From Gammaproteobacteria bacterium (lineage in GTDB: Bacteria > Pseudomonadota > Gammaproteobacteria > Steroidobacterales > Steroidobacteraceae), in the NCBI GenBank assembly GCA_947469285.1, contig CANIOW010000004.1, positions 62,001 through 126,000 on the forward strand: 64,000 nucleotides of DNA. Direction: 5' to 3'. The stretch's first letter is position 1. Each line of letters begins with the position of its first letter. The position numbers were made by a program, and so were the translations under genes. The notes under the pieces were generated by a model. The model saw only the letters and a list, made by a program, of their open reading frames with translations, had not been told where the DNA came from and did not search any database. Below, piece after piece: positions 35,367 to 44,051 of the stretch.

Positions 35367-37076
35367 ATGTACACGTCGTTCTTTGGGCTGACCGAAAAGC
35401 CTTTCGCCATCACCCCCGATCCCAGGTACCTGTACCTGAGTGACCGGCATGCGGAGGCGCTGGCCCATCTGGTTTACGGCATCACCCATTCCGGTGGCTT
35501 CATTCAACTGACCGGCGAAGTGGGGACCGGCAAGACCACGGTGGTGCGCAGTCTGCTGGCCCAAGTACCCGAGAACGCGGACATTGCGCTCATTCTCAAC
35601 CCGCGGGTCTCGCCACTGGAGTTCCTGCAGAGCATCTGTGACGAGCTGCGGCTGTCGTTGTCGGACACGGCGCGCAGCAGCATCAAATACCTGGTCGACC
35701 GGCTGAACGACTACCTGCTGGCGCAGCACGCACTGGGGCGTCGCGTGGTAGTGATTGTCGATGAAGCGCAGCAGTTGTCGCCCGAGGTGCTCGAACAGGT
35801 GCGACTGCTCACCAACCTTGAAACCGCGACCACGAAGTTGCTGCAGATTATCCTGATCGGGCAGCCGGAGCTCCGCGAGCTGCTGGCACGGACCGACCTG
35901 CGCCAGCTGGCCCAGCGCATCACTGGCCGCTACCATCTCGAGCCGCTGCTGCGCGAGGAAACCTGCGCCTATGTACGCCATCGCCTGAAAGTGGCCGGTG
36001 GTATCGGGCCACTGTTTACCACCGCGGCTCTGCATGAAATCCACCGCCTGGCCCGTGGCACACCACGGGTCATCAATGTCTTGTGCGACCGCGCTCTGCT
36101 GGCGGCGTTCACACAAGAGCAGCACCGCGTAGAACCGGCACTCGTACGCGTCGCGGCCAGTGAGGTCTATGGCCGGCGCGTGGTGCCCGCGTGGGTGCCC
36201 TGGGCCGCCGTGGTGGGTGCGGTGGTGGCAACCGCACTCGTGGCACTCGCCCTCTGGTCTGGCCTGCGCCCCGCCGCCAACCCCGCCACGCATGCCGCGT
36301 CAAATCTATCCACCGCCACGGCACGCCCGCTGACCACCACCGGCGCTACTGACGCCGCCGCGGTCGATAACCTGCCCAATACGGCCACCGACAACGCAGC
36401 AGCCGCTTCACTGCCCTCCGTGACCAGCTTGCTCGCGGCCCATGCAGCAGAAACCGGCACGGACACGGCCATGACGCGCTTGTTTACCCGCTGGGGCCTG
36501 CGCTACGACCCGCTGCAAGGAGCGCCGTGTCCACAAGCCAGCAGCGGTGGATTGGAGTGCGCCACGCTGACCGACAGCTGGGTCCAACTGATGCAACTGA
36601 ATCGACCGGCCGTGCTGTCGCTGGCCGACGCCGCGGGTAACGAACATCAAGTGCTGCTGCTCGCGGTCGCTGCCGGTCAGGCCCAGCTGGCGCTGGGCAG
36701 CAACACCGCCGGCATCACCGTCAGCCTGCCCGACCTCGAACGTCACTGGTTTGGGCAGGCGCTGCTGCTGTGGCGACCGGCCTTCCAACCCGTGCGTACG
36801 CTCAGTCAGGGAATGCGTGGCGCCGAAGTGCGCAGTCTGCAAGAATTACTGCGTCAGGCAGCGGGGCACACCGACCGCCAGCCGCTCACGGACCGCTACG
36901 ATGCCGCGATGGTGCGTGATGTTCAAGCATTCCAACGACAACATCATCTCACCAGCGATGGGATCGCTGGTATGCGCACGCAGATGGTGCTGGATGCCGT
37001 GGCGAGCACACAGGATGTCCCGCTCCTGAACGGCCTGCCGAACCGCGCGCTGCGTACCACTGCCGGAGAACGCTGA
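35367..37076 (+). CDS. gspA: ExeA/GspA-type AAA ATPase with peptidoglycan-binding domain
   Basis: 569-residue inner-membrane protein that with GspB lets the type II secretion secretin pass the peptidoglycan. The AAA domain (about 1-260) begins MYTSFFGLTEKPFAITPDP and has Walker A GEVGTGKTT (50-58), Walker B VVVIVDEAQQ and sensor GQPEL. A membrane helix at about 276-297 follows, then a C39-peptidase-like domain and a PG_binding_1 domain (about 490-545, QGMRGAEVRSLQELL). Its stop shares one base with the gspB start. No other gsp genes lie in the window. Confidence 0.9.
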   Translation: MYTSFFGLTEKPFAITPDPRYLYLSDRHAEALAHLVYGITHSGGFIQLTGEVGTGKTTVVRSLLAQVPENADIALILNPRVSPLEFLQSICDELRLSLSDTARSSIKYLVDRLNDYLLAQHALGRRVVVIVDEAQQLSPEVLEQVRLLTNLETATTKLLQIILIGQPELRELLARTDLRQLAQRITGRYHLEPLLREETCAYVRHRLKVAGGIGPLFTTAALHEIHRLARGTPRVINVLCDRALLAAFTQEQHRVEPALVRVAASEVYGRRVVPAWVPWAAVVGAVVATALVALALWSGLRPAANPATHAASNLSTATARPLTTTGATDAAAVDNLPNTATDNAAAASLPSVTSLLAAHAAETGTDTAMTRLFTRWGLRYDPLQGAPCPQASSGGLECATLTDSWVQLMQLNRPAVLSLADAAGNEHQVLLLAVAAGQAQLALGSNTAGITVSLPDLERHWFGQALLLWRPAFQPVRTLSQGMRGAEVRSLQELLRQAAGHTDRQPLTDRYDAAMVRDVQAFQRQHHLTSDGIAGMRTQMVLDAVASTQDVPLLNGLPNRALRTTAGER

Positions 37077-37765
37077 TGTCGATCATCCTCGATGCCTTGC
37101 GCAAGAGTGAAAGTGATCGCCTCCGTGACAGCGAAGCGCGACTGACGGAAACGCCACACCGTCGACGTAGCAGCCGTACGCCGGTGTGGATTCTAGTCGT
37201 CGCCGGGCTGCTGGCCGCCAATATAGCGGTCTTGTTATGGCTGGTGCTGCGGCCCACTACGCCCACCGTCACTCCGCCCTCCATCACTGGAGGGCAACGC
37301 ACACTGCAGAATCTCAAGACACTGGCCAACAGTGATGTGCCAGGCGCCCAAGGTTCCCCTGCTCCGCGCAGCGGGACCAGACGCACCCCCGACCTGCCAC
37401 CGGCGCAGTTTCCGGTGCCGGTAGATCCAGAGGAGGTTCCGTCAGCACCCACCCTGGCGGAGCGAGTGGCTGACGCGGTCGCTGCGGAGAAAAAACCAGC
37501 GCTACCACTGGCCGCCGCCCCCGTCACGGCAGCCGCTCTGCCAACACTCGCCGCCTTACCCGCCACGGTCAGCGCAGGCTGGCCAGCGCTGGAAGTGTCG
37601 CTACACTATTTTGACGGGCCCACGGGTCGTAGCTTCATCACCATCAACGGGCGGACCGCCCGCGACGGCGCCACCTTGATCGAAGGGCCATTGGTGGAGC
37701 AAGTGACCGAAGAGGGCGCCATCCTGCGCTACCGCGGTCAACGTTTCTTGTTGCCGCGCAACTAG
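37076..37765 (+). CDS. gspB: General secretion pathway protein B
   Basis: 229 residues: the conserved cytosolic N terminus MSIILDALRKSESDR, a single membrane helix (about 37-59), a Pro/Ala-rich periplasmic linker and the C-terminal GspB domain (LEVSLHYFDGPTGRSFITIN, ending LRYRGQRFLLPRN). The N terminus and the C-terminal domain both match the T2SSB family. It is translated directly after gspA through a 1-base ATG/TGA overlap, and the pair probably forms a stable complex. Confidence 0.9.
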   Translation: MSIILDALRKSESDRLRDSEARLTETPHRRRSSRTPVWILVVAGLLAANIAVLLWLVLRPTTPTVTPPSITGGQRTLQNLKTLANSDVPGAQGSPAPRSGTRRTPDLPPAQFPVPVDPEEVPSAPTLAERVADAVAAEKKPALPLAAAPVTAAALPTLAALPATVSAGWPALEVSLHYFDGPTGRSFITINGRTARDGATLIEGPLVEQVTEEGAILRYRGQRFLLPRN

Positions 37766-37792
37766 CCAGACGATGAGCAGAGGTTATTCACC

Positions 37793-39679
37793 TTGAGCAG
37801 TTTACTGATGTCGCCACAGGCGCCGGTCATGCTGAATGGCGCACAACTGGCTGCGGCACTGCGTACGGGCATCCGTCGCCTCATGCGACAGCAGGAGCAC
37901 CTTAATAAGATCAACGTATTTCCCGTCGCGGATGGCGACACCGGTACCAACATGGCACTCACCCTGCATGCCGTGTTCACGCAAATCGACCGCAGCGACA
38001 TCACGCACGCCGGCGAACTATTGACGCGCGTAGCCGATGCCGCCTTGGATGGTGCTCGCGGCAATTCAGGCGCCATTCTGGCGCAGTTCTTTCTTGGTCT
38101 GGGTGACCGCAGTGCTCACCTGCCTGCCCTGGGCACCACGGAACTGGCGGATGCTTTCGAAGATGGCGCGAAATACGCACACGATGCCATGAGCGAGCCA
38201 CGCGAAGGTACCCTGCTGACGGTACTGAGTGCCTGCGCGGTGGCCATGCGCCAGCAAGTGCGGCAGGGCGTGACCGACCTGAACGCAGCGCTCACGGCGG
38301 CGCTGCGTTTTACCGAAGACGCGACGCGACGCACGACCGAGCAACTCGAACCTCTACGCCGCGCGAACGTGGTGGACGCAGGCGCCCAGGGGTTTGTCGA
38401 ATTACTCACCGGCATGCTGCAGTATTTAGACAACGGGGTTGAGCCGGAGGCGGGGCTCAGCGACGAAGCCACTACCGTAGTGCACGAGGACAACAGCACC
38501 GCAGGCGGCAGTGAAGACCTGACACATCGCTGGTGCACAGAATGTCTGGTCCTGGCACGAACACCAGAGCGGCCCGTAGACCGCCGCGCGCTGCGTGAAA
38601 CCCTGTCCAGCCTCGGTAGCAGCCTGGTGGTGGCGGGCCACGAGCGCAAAGTCAAAGTACATGTGCATGTGAATGACCCCGACGCAGTGTTCCTGGCGAT
38701 GGAAGCTTTCGGCCACGTGCAAGGCCAGAAGGCCGACGACATGCAGCGCCAACAAGACAGCGCGCATCATGCACAACGCCAACAAGTGGCCGTGGCCACC
38801 GATTCCGCCGCAGACCTGCCGGAAGCATGGCTGGAACAGTTTGATATTCACGTGGTTCCTGCGCGCGTGCACATCGGTGCCCATAGCTATCTGGATAAAG
38901 TCAGCCTCGACGCCGAGCAGTTTTTCCGGCAGCTAGAGCAAGGCGCGTTGGCTCCCAAGACCAGCCAGCCACCCCCTGGCGATTTCCGGCGGCTGTTCGA
39001 GTTTTTAGCCTCGCACTACACCGCGGTAGTGAGCGTGAATCTGACGCGTGCTAATAGCGGCACCTGCGGCGCTGCAGAAATGGCCGCCGCGCGCGTGCAG
39101 GCTCGCGGTGGCGTACACGTCATCGACAGCCGCAACGCCTCCGTGGGGCAGGGTTTGCTGGTACTCGCAGCGGCGGAATGCGCAGCGGCTGGCGGCAGCG
39201 CCACCGCAGTGGTGGCGGCGGTTGAGCGCATGCTGCCCCACACGTGGACCTACGCCTGCCCAACCACCCTGGACTATGCGGTACGCGGCGGGCGCATCGC
39301 GCCATGGGCCGGACACGTGGCGCGCTGGCTACGGGTAACGCCACTCATCTGCAGCACCGCTGGCGGTGCCGTGGGGGTCCGTGGCGTGCTGTTCGGTCGG
39401 CGCCAACTGCGAGCCCAATTTGCGCGGTGGGTCGGTCGGCGTATTGATCCGCGGCTCCGCTACCGCCTGCTGGTGGGCCATGGCATGGTCGAAACCGAAG
39501 GCCGCGCGCTGCTCGACCGACTGCTCGCCAGCCATGCCAATGTCACGGAAGGCCACCTCCTGCCGGTGGGCACCGCGCTCGGCGTGCACGGCGGGCCGGG
39601 CCTGTTGGCCGTGGGCCTACAAGTGCTGCCAGAGGACCTAGCCTTGGCCGAGTCTCTGCTGCAAGGAAAACGCCCATGA
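37793..39679 (+). CDS. Fused fatty-acid kinase: DAK2 (FakA-like) plus DegV (FakB-like)
   Basis: 628-residue soluble protein that joins both partners of bacterial fatty-acid kinase. Residues about 15-213 are a DhaL/DAK2 kinase domain (INVFPVADGDTGTNMALTL with D47 and D49). About 245-320 is the FakA middle domain, with C248 in RWCTECLV and H290/H292 in KVHVHVNDPD. About 333-626 is a DegV fold (VATDSAADLPEAW, TSQPPPGDF with S391, CPTTLDYAVRGGRI). It would phosphorylate a fatty acid held in its own DegV part. TTG start with AGAGG 9 bases upstream; ATG at 37808 is the alternative. Overlaps the next gene by 4 bases. Confidence 0.88.
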   Translation: MSSLLMSPQAPVMLNGAQLAAALRTGIRRLMRQQEHLNKINVFPVADGDTGTNMALTLHAVFTQIDRSDITHAGELLTRVADAALDGARGNSGAILAQFFLGLGDRSAHLPALGTTELADAFEDGAKYAHDAMSEPREGTLLTVLSACAVAMRQQVRQGVTDLNAALTAALRFTEDATRRTTEQLEPLRRANVVDAGAQGFVELLTGMLQYLDNGVEPEAGLSDEATTVVHEDNSTAGGSEDLTHRWCTECLVLARTPERPVDRRALRETLSSLGSSLVVAGHERKVKVHVHVNDPDAVFLAMEAFGHVQGQKADDMQRQQDSAHHAQRQQVAVATDSAADLPEAWLEQFDIHVVPARVHIGAHSYLDKVSLDAEQFFRQLEQGALAPKTSQPPPGDFRRLFEFLASHYTAVVSVNLTRANSGTCGAAEMAAARVQARGGVHVIDSRNASVGQGLLVLAAAECAAAGGSATAVVAAVERMLPHTWTYACPTTLDYAVRGGRIAPWAGHVARWLRVTPLICSTAGGAVGVRGVLFGRRQLRAQFARWVGRRIDPRLRYRLLVGHGMVETEGRALLDRLLASHANVTEGHLLPVGTALGVHGGPGLLAVGLQVLPEDLALAESLLQGKRP

Positions 39680-40800
39680 AACTCGACACGCTGGCCGTGC
39701 ATGCCGCCAAGACGATCGATGCCGCCACCGGCGCAGTGGCCACGCCACTGGTGCTGTCGACCACCTTCGAACGGGCCGAGGATGGCAGCTATCCACAGGG
39801 GCATTTTTACGGCCGCTGTGGCAACCCGAACCGCGAGCAACTGGAACAGGCACTGGCAGCGCTCGAAGGTGCCGCGGGTGCTTGCGCCTTCTCGAGCGGC
39901 CTGCAGGCCGTGCTGGCCGTCTTCATGACCCTGCGCCCCGGCGACCACGTGCTGGTAGGCGATGATTGCTACTGGGGCACGCGCAAGCAACTGCGCACCT
40001 TGCTGGCGCCGCTCGGGATTCTGCACCACGTCGTGGACACCACGGATATCGCTGCCGTAGCGGCCGCCTTCACCCCGACCACCCGTTTGGTATGGACCGA
40101 AAGCCCGTCCAACCCGCAACTGCGTCTGTGTGATATCGCCGCGCTCGCCCGCCTGACCCATGCCCATGGCGCGCAGCTGGCCGTTGACAATACCTTTGCC
40201 ACCCCCGTGCTCCAGCGACCGCTGACACTCGGTGCAGATCTGGTCATGCACAGCACCACCAAGTATGTCGGCGGCCACAGCGATGTGACCGGTGGACTGG
40301 TGGCGGTGCGCGAACCAGGTGCGCTGCTTGAGGCCGTGCGCGCGTTTCAGGTAGACGGCGGCGGGGTGCCCTCGCCCTTTGATTGCTGGCTGCTACGCCG
40401 CAGTCTGATGAGTCTGCCGTTGCGGGTACGCGCGCAGTCAGCGACAGCGTTGCAAGTCGCCACGATGCTGAGCCACCACCGCGCGGTCGAGCAGGTGTTT
40501 TATCCAGGGCTGTCTTCGCATCCGCAGCATGCGCTGGCGCGGCAACAGATGTCCGCTTTCGGCGGCATGCTGTCGTTCACCGTGCCAGGTGGCGCTAGCG
40601 CTGCACTAGCGGTGGCCGCAGGCGTGCGTCTGTTCACGCGCGCTACCAGCCTTGGGGGAGTGGAAAGCCTGATTGAGCACCGCGCCTCCGTAGAAGGCCC
40701 AGAGAGCCTCACGCCCGCGGGTCTGCTGCGCGTCTCGATCGGCCTTGAAGACGTCGAGGATCTGATCGACGATCTGCAGGCGGCGCTGGCCACCCCCTAG
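39676..40800 (+). CDS. Cystathionine gamma-synthase-type PLP enzyme
   Basis: 374-residue trans-sulfuration enzyme. The PLP lysine is K196 in HSTTKYVGGHSDVTGG; other family stretches are FYGRCGNPNREQLE, SSGLQAVLAVF, WTESPSNPQLRL, AVDNTFATPVLQRPL and the C-terminal SLGGVESLIEHRAS. MetB, MetC and MetY-type roles cannot be cleanly separated; the length and residue pattern favour cystathionine gamma-synthase or gamma-lyase. It is translated with the preceding kinase through a 4-base ATGA overlap, an unexplained pairing. Confidence 0.88.
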   Translation: MKLDTLAVHAAKTIDAATGAVATPLVLSTTFERAEDGSYPQGHFYGRCGNPNREQLEQALAALEGAAGACAFSSGLQAVLAVFMTLRPGDHVLVGDDCYWGTRKQLRTLLAPLGILHHVVDTTDIAAVAAAFTPTTRLVWTESPSNPQLRLCDIAALARLTHAHGAQLAVDNTFATPVLQRPLTLGADLVMHSTTKYVGGHSDVTGGLVAVREPGALLEAVRAFQVDGGGVPSPFDCWLLRRSLMSLPLRVRAQSATALQVATMLSHHRAVEQVFYPGLSSHPQHALARQQMSAFGGMLSFTVPGGASAALAVAAGVRLFTRATSLGGVESLIEHRASVEGPESLTPAGLLRVSIGLEDVEDLIDDLQAALATP

Positions 40801-40815
40801 GCCTGCACTCAGGCG

Positions 40816-41340
40816 TCAGCCCAAGCGGGGGGCTTCAGCTGCGGTACCCGCCAATCGCGTCAGCGCTGCACCACTGACGCGAAAGACCGTCCACTCGTCC
40901 ATCGGCTCAGCACCCATAGCGCGATAAAAATCGATGGCGCGCTGGTTCCAGTCGAGCACCGACCATTCGAAGCGCGCACAGCCACGGGCTACCGCCACTC
41001 CCGCCAGATACGCCAGCAGTGCCTTGCCCACCCCACGCCCCCGCGCGTCAGGGCGCACATAGAGGTCCTCGAGGTACAGACCGCGGCGTCCCGCAAAGGT
41101 ACTGAAATGGTGGAAAAACAGCGCAAAGCCAACCCCTTCGCCAGCGCATCGCGCGAGTACCGCCTCACAGTCGGGGCGCGCGCTGAACAAGGCAGCACGC
41201 AAGTCGTCTTCGGTCGCCACCACCGCTGGCAACAACTCTTCAAAGTCCGCCAGTTCACGGATTAATTGCAGCAACAACGGCACCTCGTCCCGGGTCAGCG
41301 GGCGGATGCTCAGCGCGGCTGCAGACATGTCATTGGCCAT
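40816..41340 (-). CDS. GNAT acetyltransferase, diamine N-acetyltransferase-like
   Basis: 174-residue GNAT protein. The acetyl-CoA loop is RGRGVGKALL after LYLEDLYVRPDAR, and the SSAT-type C-terminal VLDWNQRAIDFYRAMGAEPMDEW is intact. This pattern is that of spermidine/spermine or thialysine acetyltransferases, so a small polyamine-like amine is the likely acceptor. ATG at 41340; a downstream ATG four codons later is an alternative. It is convergent with the PLP enzyme gene, with only 15 bases between. Confidence 0.85.
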   Translation of the reverse strand: MANDMSAAALSIRPLTRDEVPLLLQLIRELADFEELLPAVVATEDDLRAALFSARPDCEAVLARCAGEGVGFALFFHHFSTFAGRRGLYLEDLYVRPDARGRGVGKALLAYLAGVAVARGCARFEWSVLDWNQRAIDFYRAMGAEPMDEWTVFRVSGAALTRLAGTAAEAPRLG

Positions 41341-41371
41341 GGGCGTCTCCCGTCCGTTTAACCCACCCGCC

Positions 41372-41809
41372 TCAAATCGGCGCCGGAGCTGTCGTCGGCG
41401 CCGTCATATTGGAGGCGTGCAAATGGTGAATACACCACTGGCCCGCGGTCGTTTCCTGCAGCAGCAAAGTACGCCGGCCCCACTGGTCGGCGAAGGTGAA
41501 CACCGCCGTCACCAATGCCCAGCCCGGGCTCAGCCACTGCACCGAGAAGTCGCGCACACCAAAACCGATATACGGCGGCTGCATTCGAGCGCGCCGCAAC
41601 TGCACGTTCATACGGGCAAAACGCGCCACGATCGCCGCCCGGCCCTCCACCCGGCCCGGGGTATTCAGAAACGGGAAGTACATGGTGGCGGCCTCGGTAA
41701 ACCACGGCTCCAGCGCGTCCTCACCACGGTCCAGTGCCTCCAGAAAGGCGCGTAGTCCGTCATATAGCTGCGCCGCCGCAGGGTCGGTCGGTCGGTCAGG
41801 TTCGTGCAT
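41372..41809 (-). CDS. SnoaL/NTF2-like domain protein
   Basis: 145-residue cone-fold protein: N-terminal helices (LYDGLRAFLEALDRGED), then strands with FLNTPGRVEGRAAIVARF and a final LLQETTAGQWCIHHLHAS. This is the DUF4440/SnoaL pattern, which hosts isomerases, hydrolases and pure binding proteins, so no activity is assigned. ATG at 41809 is chosen because AGGAGA lies 8 bases upstream. It is upstream of the GNAT gene on the same strand with 31 bases between. Confidence 0.7.
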   Translation of the reverse strand: MHEPDRPTDPAAAQLYDGLRAFLEALDRGEDALEPWFTEAATMYFPFLNTPGRVEGRAAIVARFARMNVQLRRARMQPPYIGFGVRDFSVQWLSPGWALVTAVFTFADQWGRRTLLLQETTAGQWCIHHLHASNMTAPTTAPAPI

Positions 41810-41886
41810 CCACCATTCTCCTGAAACAAGCACACAGTACGCCTGCATGCGACACTAAGGACCCCTGCGAAAACACTGTGGCCCTC

Positions 41887-42507
41887 ATGAAAAAACTCGG
41901 CCGACTACTGATGAAAGGCCTCGTGGCACTCCTACCACTCGGGCTGACCGCCTATACGGTCTACTGGCTCATCACCACCACCGAATCACTTATGCACAAC
42001 CTGCTGTTGTGGATCATGCCGCCGGCAGTGTACCGGCCAGGCATGGGGCTCGCAGCAGGGCTGTTCATCCTGCTCACGGTGGGCGCGGGGGTCAATGCCT
42101 ATGTCGTGCGCCGTCTGCAGGGCTGGGTGGACCGTCTCATCGATCGCATTCCGGGCGTCAAAACGGTCTACGGTGCCATTCGCGACCTGATGCAATTGTT
42201 CCCGACCAGCAGCGACGCGCGCGACCTGCGCAGCGTGGTGGTGGTCCGCATTGGCAGCATCCGGCTGCTGGGCTTCATCACCCGCGACGAATTGCCAGAG
42301 CTCGACGCGCAAGCCGGGGGCGCCGATCTGGTCGCGGTGTATCTGCCCATGAGCTACCAGATCGGTGGCTACACCATCTACCTGCCGAAGGACCAATGCG
42401 AAATACTCGACATGCCCGTTGAAACCGCGATGCGGATGGTTATCACGGCTGGAATGTCGAGTGGTCCGGTGCCAACCCGTGCCGCAGCGCCGGCACCAGC
42501 AGCGTAG
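41887..42507 (+). CDS. DUF502 family membrane protein
   Basis: 206-residue inner-membrane protein: two helices (about 9-30 and 50-72) then a soluble domain with the DUF502 signatures IPGVKTVYGAIRDLMQLF, VVVRIGSIRLLGFITRD and VAVYLPMSYQIGGYTIYLPKD. The function of DUF502 proteins in bacteria is unknown. The C-terminal Pro/Ala tail (residues about 185-206) is covered by the opposite-strand endonuclease/phosphatase gene (65-base overlap). Confidence 0.85.
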   Translation: MKKLGRLLMKGLVALLPLGLTAYTVYWLITTTESLMHNLLLWIMPPAVYRPGMGLAAGLFILLTVGAGVNAYVVRRLQGWVDRLIDRIPGVKTVYGAIRDLMQLFPTSSDARDLRSVVVVRIGSIRLLGFITRDELPELDAQAGGADLVAVYLPMSYQIGGYTIYLPKDQCEILDMPVETAMRMVITAGMSSGPVPTRAAAPAPAA

Positions 42508-43543
42508 CCAGAATGGGGCGGTGGTCAGAACCCACCTGTGGCCCGAGCGCGAACTGTTCCACGGTGAGGCCGCGCGTATACAAGCAATGATCGAGCTGCA
42601 GCCCCGGAACCTGCTGCCCGGCCAACATGGCCCACGCCGGCCAAGTGGTCACCAGCCCGGCGGACGCCGCACAGTTCCTCAACCGACCCGCCGCCAGCAA
42701 GCGTGCGAACTGTCCGTCGTGGGGCGTTAGGTTGAGGTCGCCGAGGAGGATGAGCGGATGCGCGCTGGAACGCGCCAATCCGGCCAGGCTCACTAAAGCC
42801 CGCTCTCGCGCCGCAGCGGTCACTGGCGTGACCGGCCAGCGCAGATGCACCCCCAGAATATCCAGCGGATACCCCCCCGGCATCACGGTCACGCGCACGG
42901 CATCCGCTTCCCCCGCGCCACCGAGGACTACCGGCTTTGCCTCGCGCCAGGGCAGACGACTGATGACCATGACCGCGTCATGACCACGTCCCGGTACCCA
43001 CCGCTGGTAGGGCCAGAGATCGCGCAGCACCGCCAGCTCCTGTGCCCAGCGGGGAGTGACCTCGAGAAACACGGCAATATCCGGGCTCGCCGCGCGCACG
43101 GCCGCGCGCACCGCGGCATAGTCACGGTTGCGATACCAAACATTGGTGGACATGACCCGCAGTGCCAGCTGCGGCCCAAGCGTCGCCGGGACACCCTGCG
43201 GCATGGTGGCCATCCGCGGCAGCAACGCAGGTGGCCACCATGCTGGCGCGAGCGGCCGCAAGCCGGGCGACAACAACGGCCAGAGCAACAGCAGATTGAC
43301 CAGCGCCAAACCGGTGGTCCCCGCGGCGATACGCAGATGCCGTGTCGCACCGAGCGCCACCGCCAGCAAGCCCAAGGCCAGCGCGGTCTGCACGCGCAGA
43401 TCCGCCGCCCGGTCTGCCAGCCAGGTCTGCGGGCTGAGCAGGCCAAGCAGCGTCAGCAAGCCAAGCAACGCCACGCACACCACTGCCATGGCCGCCAACC
43501 GTTTAGCATGGGGGCCTGAGCCCACCCGTTTTCGACCGTTCAT
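42443..43543 (-). CDS. Membrane-anchored endonuclease/exonuclease/phosphatase-family protein
   Basis: About 366 residues: three predicted N-terminal membrane helices (to about residue 105) and a C-terminal EEP domain. Motifs are VMSTNVWYRN, DIAVFLEVTP (Glu metal ligand), LGVHLRWP, LLGDLNLTPHD (Asp, Asn) and SDHRPILATL (Asp, His). The layout matches a widespread group of membrane EEP proteins, likely periplasmic phosphodiesterases or phosphatases of unknown substrate. The start is ATG 43543; ATG 43561 would overlap the divergent MaoC start. The 3' end overlaps the DUF502 gene by 65 bases. Confidence 0.85.
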   Translation of the reverse strand: MNGRKRVGSGPHAKRLAAMAVVCVALLGLLTLLGLLSPQTWLADRAADLRVQTALALGLLAVALGATRHLRIAAGTTGLALVNLLLLWPLLSPGLRPLAPAWWPPALLPRMATMPQGVPATLGPQLALRVMSTNVWYRNRDYAAVRAAVRAASPDIAVFLEVTPRWAQELAVLRDLWPYQRWVPGRGHDAVMVISRLPWREAKPVVLGGAGEADAVRVTVMPGGYPLDILGVHLRWPVTPVTAAARERALVSLAGLARSSAHPLILLGDLNLTPHDGQFARLLAAGRLRNCAASAGLVTTWPAWAMLAGQQVPGLQLDHCLYTRGLTVEQFALGPQVGSDHRPILATLLVPALRHGLAPDHSTFQP

Positions 43544-43559
43544 TGCCCTGAAGGATGCC

Positions 43560-44042
43560 ATGCCCGTGACCGATGTGAATGGCTTGAGCCGCTTTTACGA
43601 AGACCTGGTGATCGGCGAAGCGCAGGTGTCCAGCGCCCGCAGCCTGTCTCAGGAAGACATCCTGACCTTTGCCCGGCAATACGATCCACAGTGGTTCCAC
43701 GCGGACGCTCAGGCCGGCAAGCACAGCGTCTGGGGTGAGGTGGTGGCCAGTGGCATTCAGACCATGGCGGTCTGGCGTCAGCTGGACCACGAGGTGGCAG
43801 GCGACATCGCGTGGATTTGCGGCGTGGGCTGGGACCGGGTGCGCTGGCCCCGAGCCTTGCGTGCCAACGTGCCGGTCCAGGCGCGCAGCACCGTGCTGTC
43901 GAAACGGCTTAGCGGCACGGACCCAACCCGAGGAGTCGTCGTCATGCGCTACGAACTGCTCGATACCCGCGACGGACAACCGGTGTGGACGGCCGAAGGG
44001 ACCAATCTCATCCGCCGGCGTGAACCTACCGCGACGAGTTGA
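43560..44042 (+). CDS. MaoC-like hot-dog-fold acyl dehydratase
   Basis: 160-residue single hot-dog domain. The active-site segment FARQYDPQWFHAD carries the hydratase Asp and His pair (D in YDPQ, H in WFHAD), followed by GVVASGIQTM-like VVASGIQTMAVW. Such proteins hydrate 2-enoyl-CoA in fatty-acid or side-chain oxidation; the acyl chain is unknown. It is divergent from the EEP gene, with starts about 16 bases apart, so the promoters must overlap. Confidence 0.87.
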   Translation: MPVTDVNGLSRFYEDLVIGEAQVSSARSLSQEDILTFARQYDPQWFHADAQAGKHSVWGEVVASGIQTMAVWRQLDHEVAGDIAWICGVGWDRVRWPRALRANVPVQARSTVLSKRLSGTDPTRGVVVMRYELLDTRDGQPVWTAEGTNLIRRREPTATS

Positions 44043-44051
44043 CCTCGACCG

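Noticed and set aside
35325..36293. 322-codon open frame on the - strand opposite gspA
   Set aside because: Gln/His-rich antisense translation with no domain; gspA on the other strand has Walker motifs.
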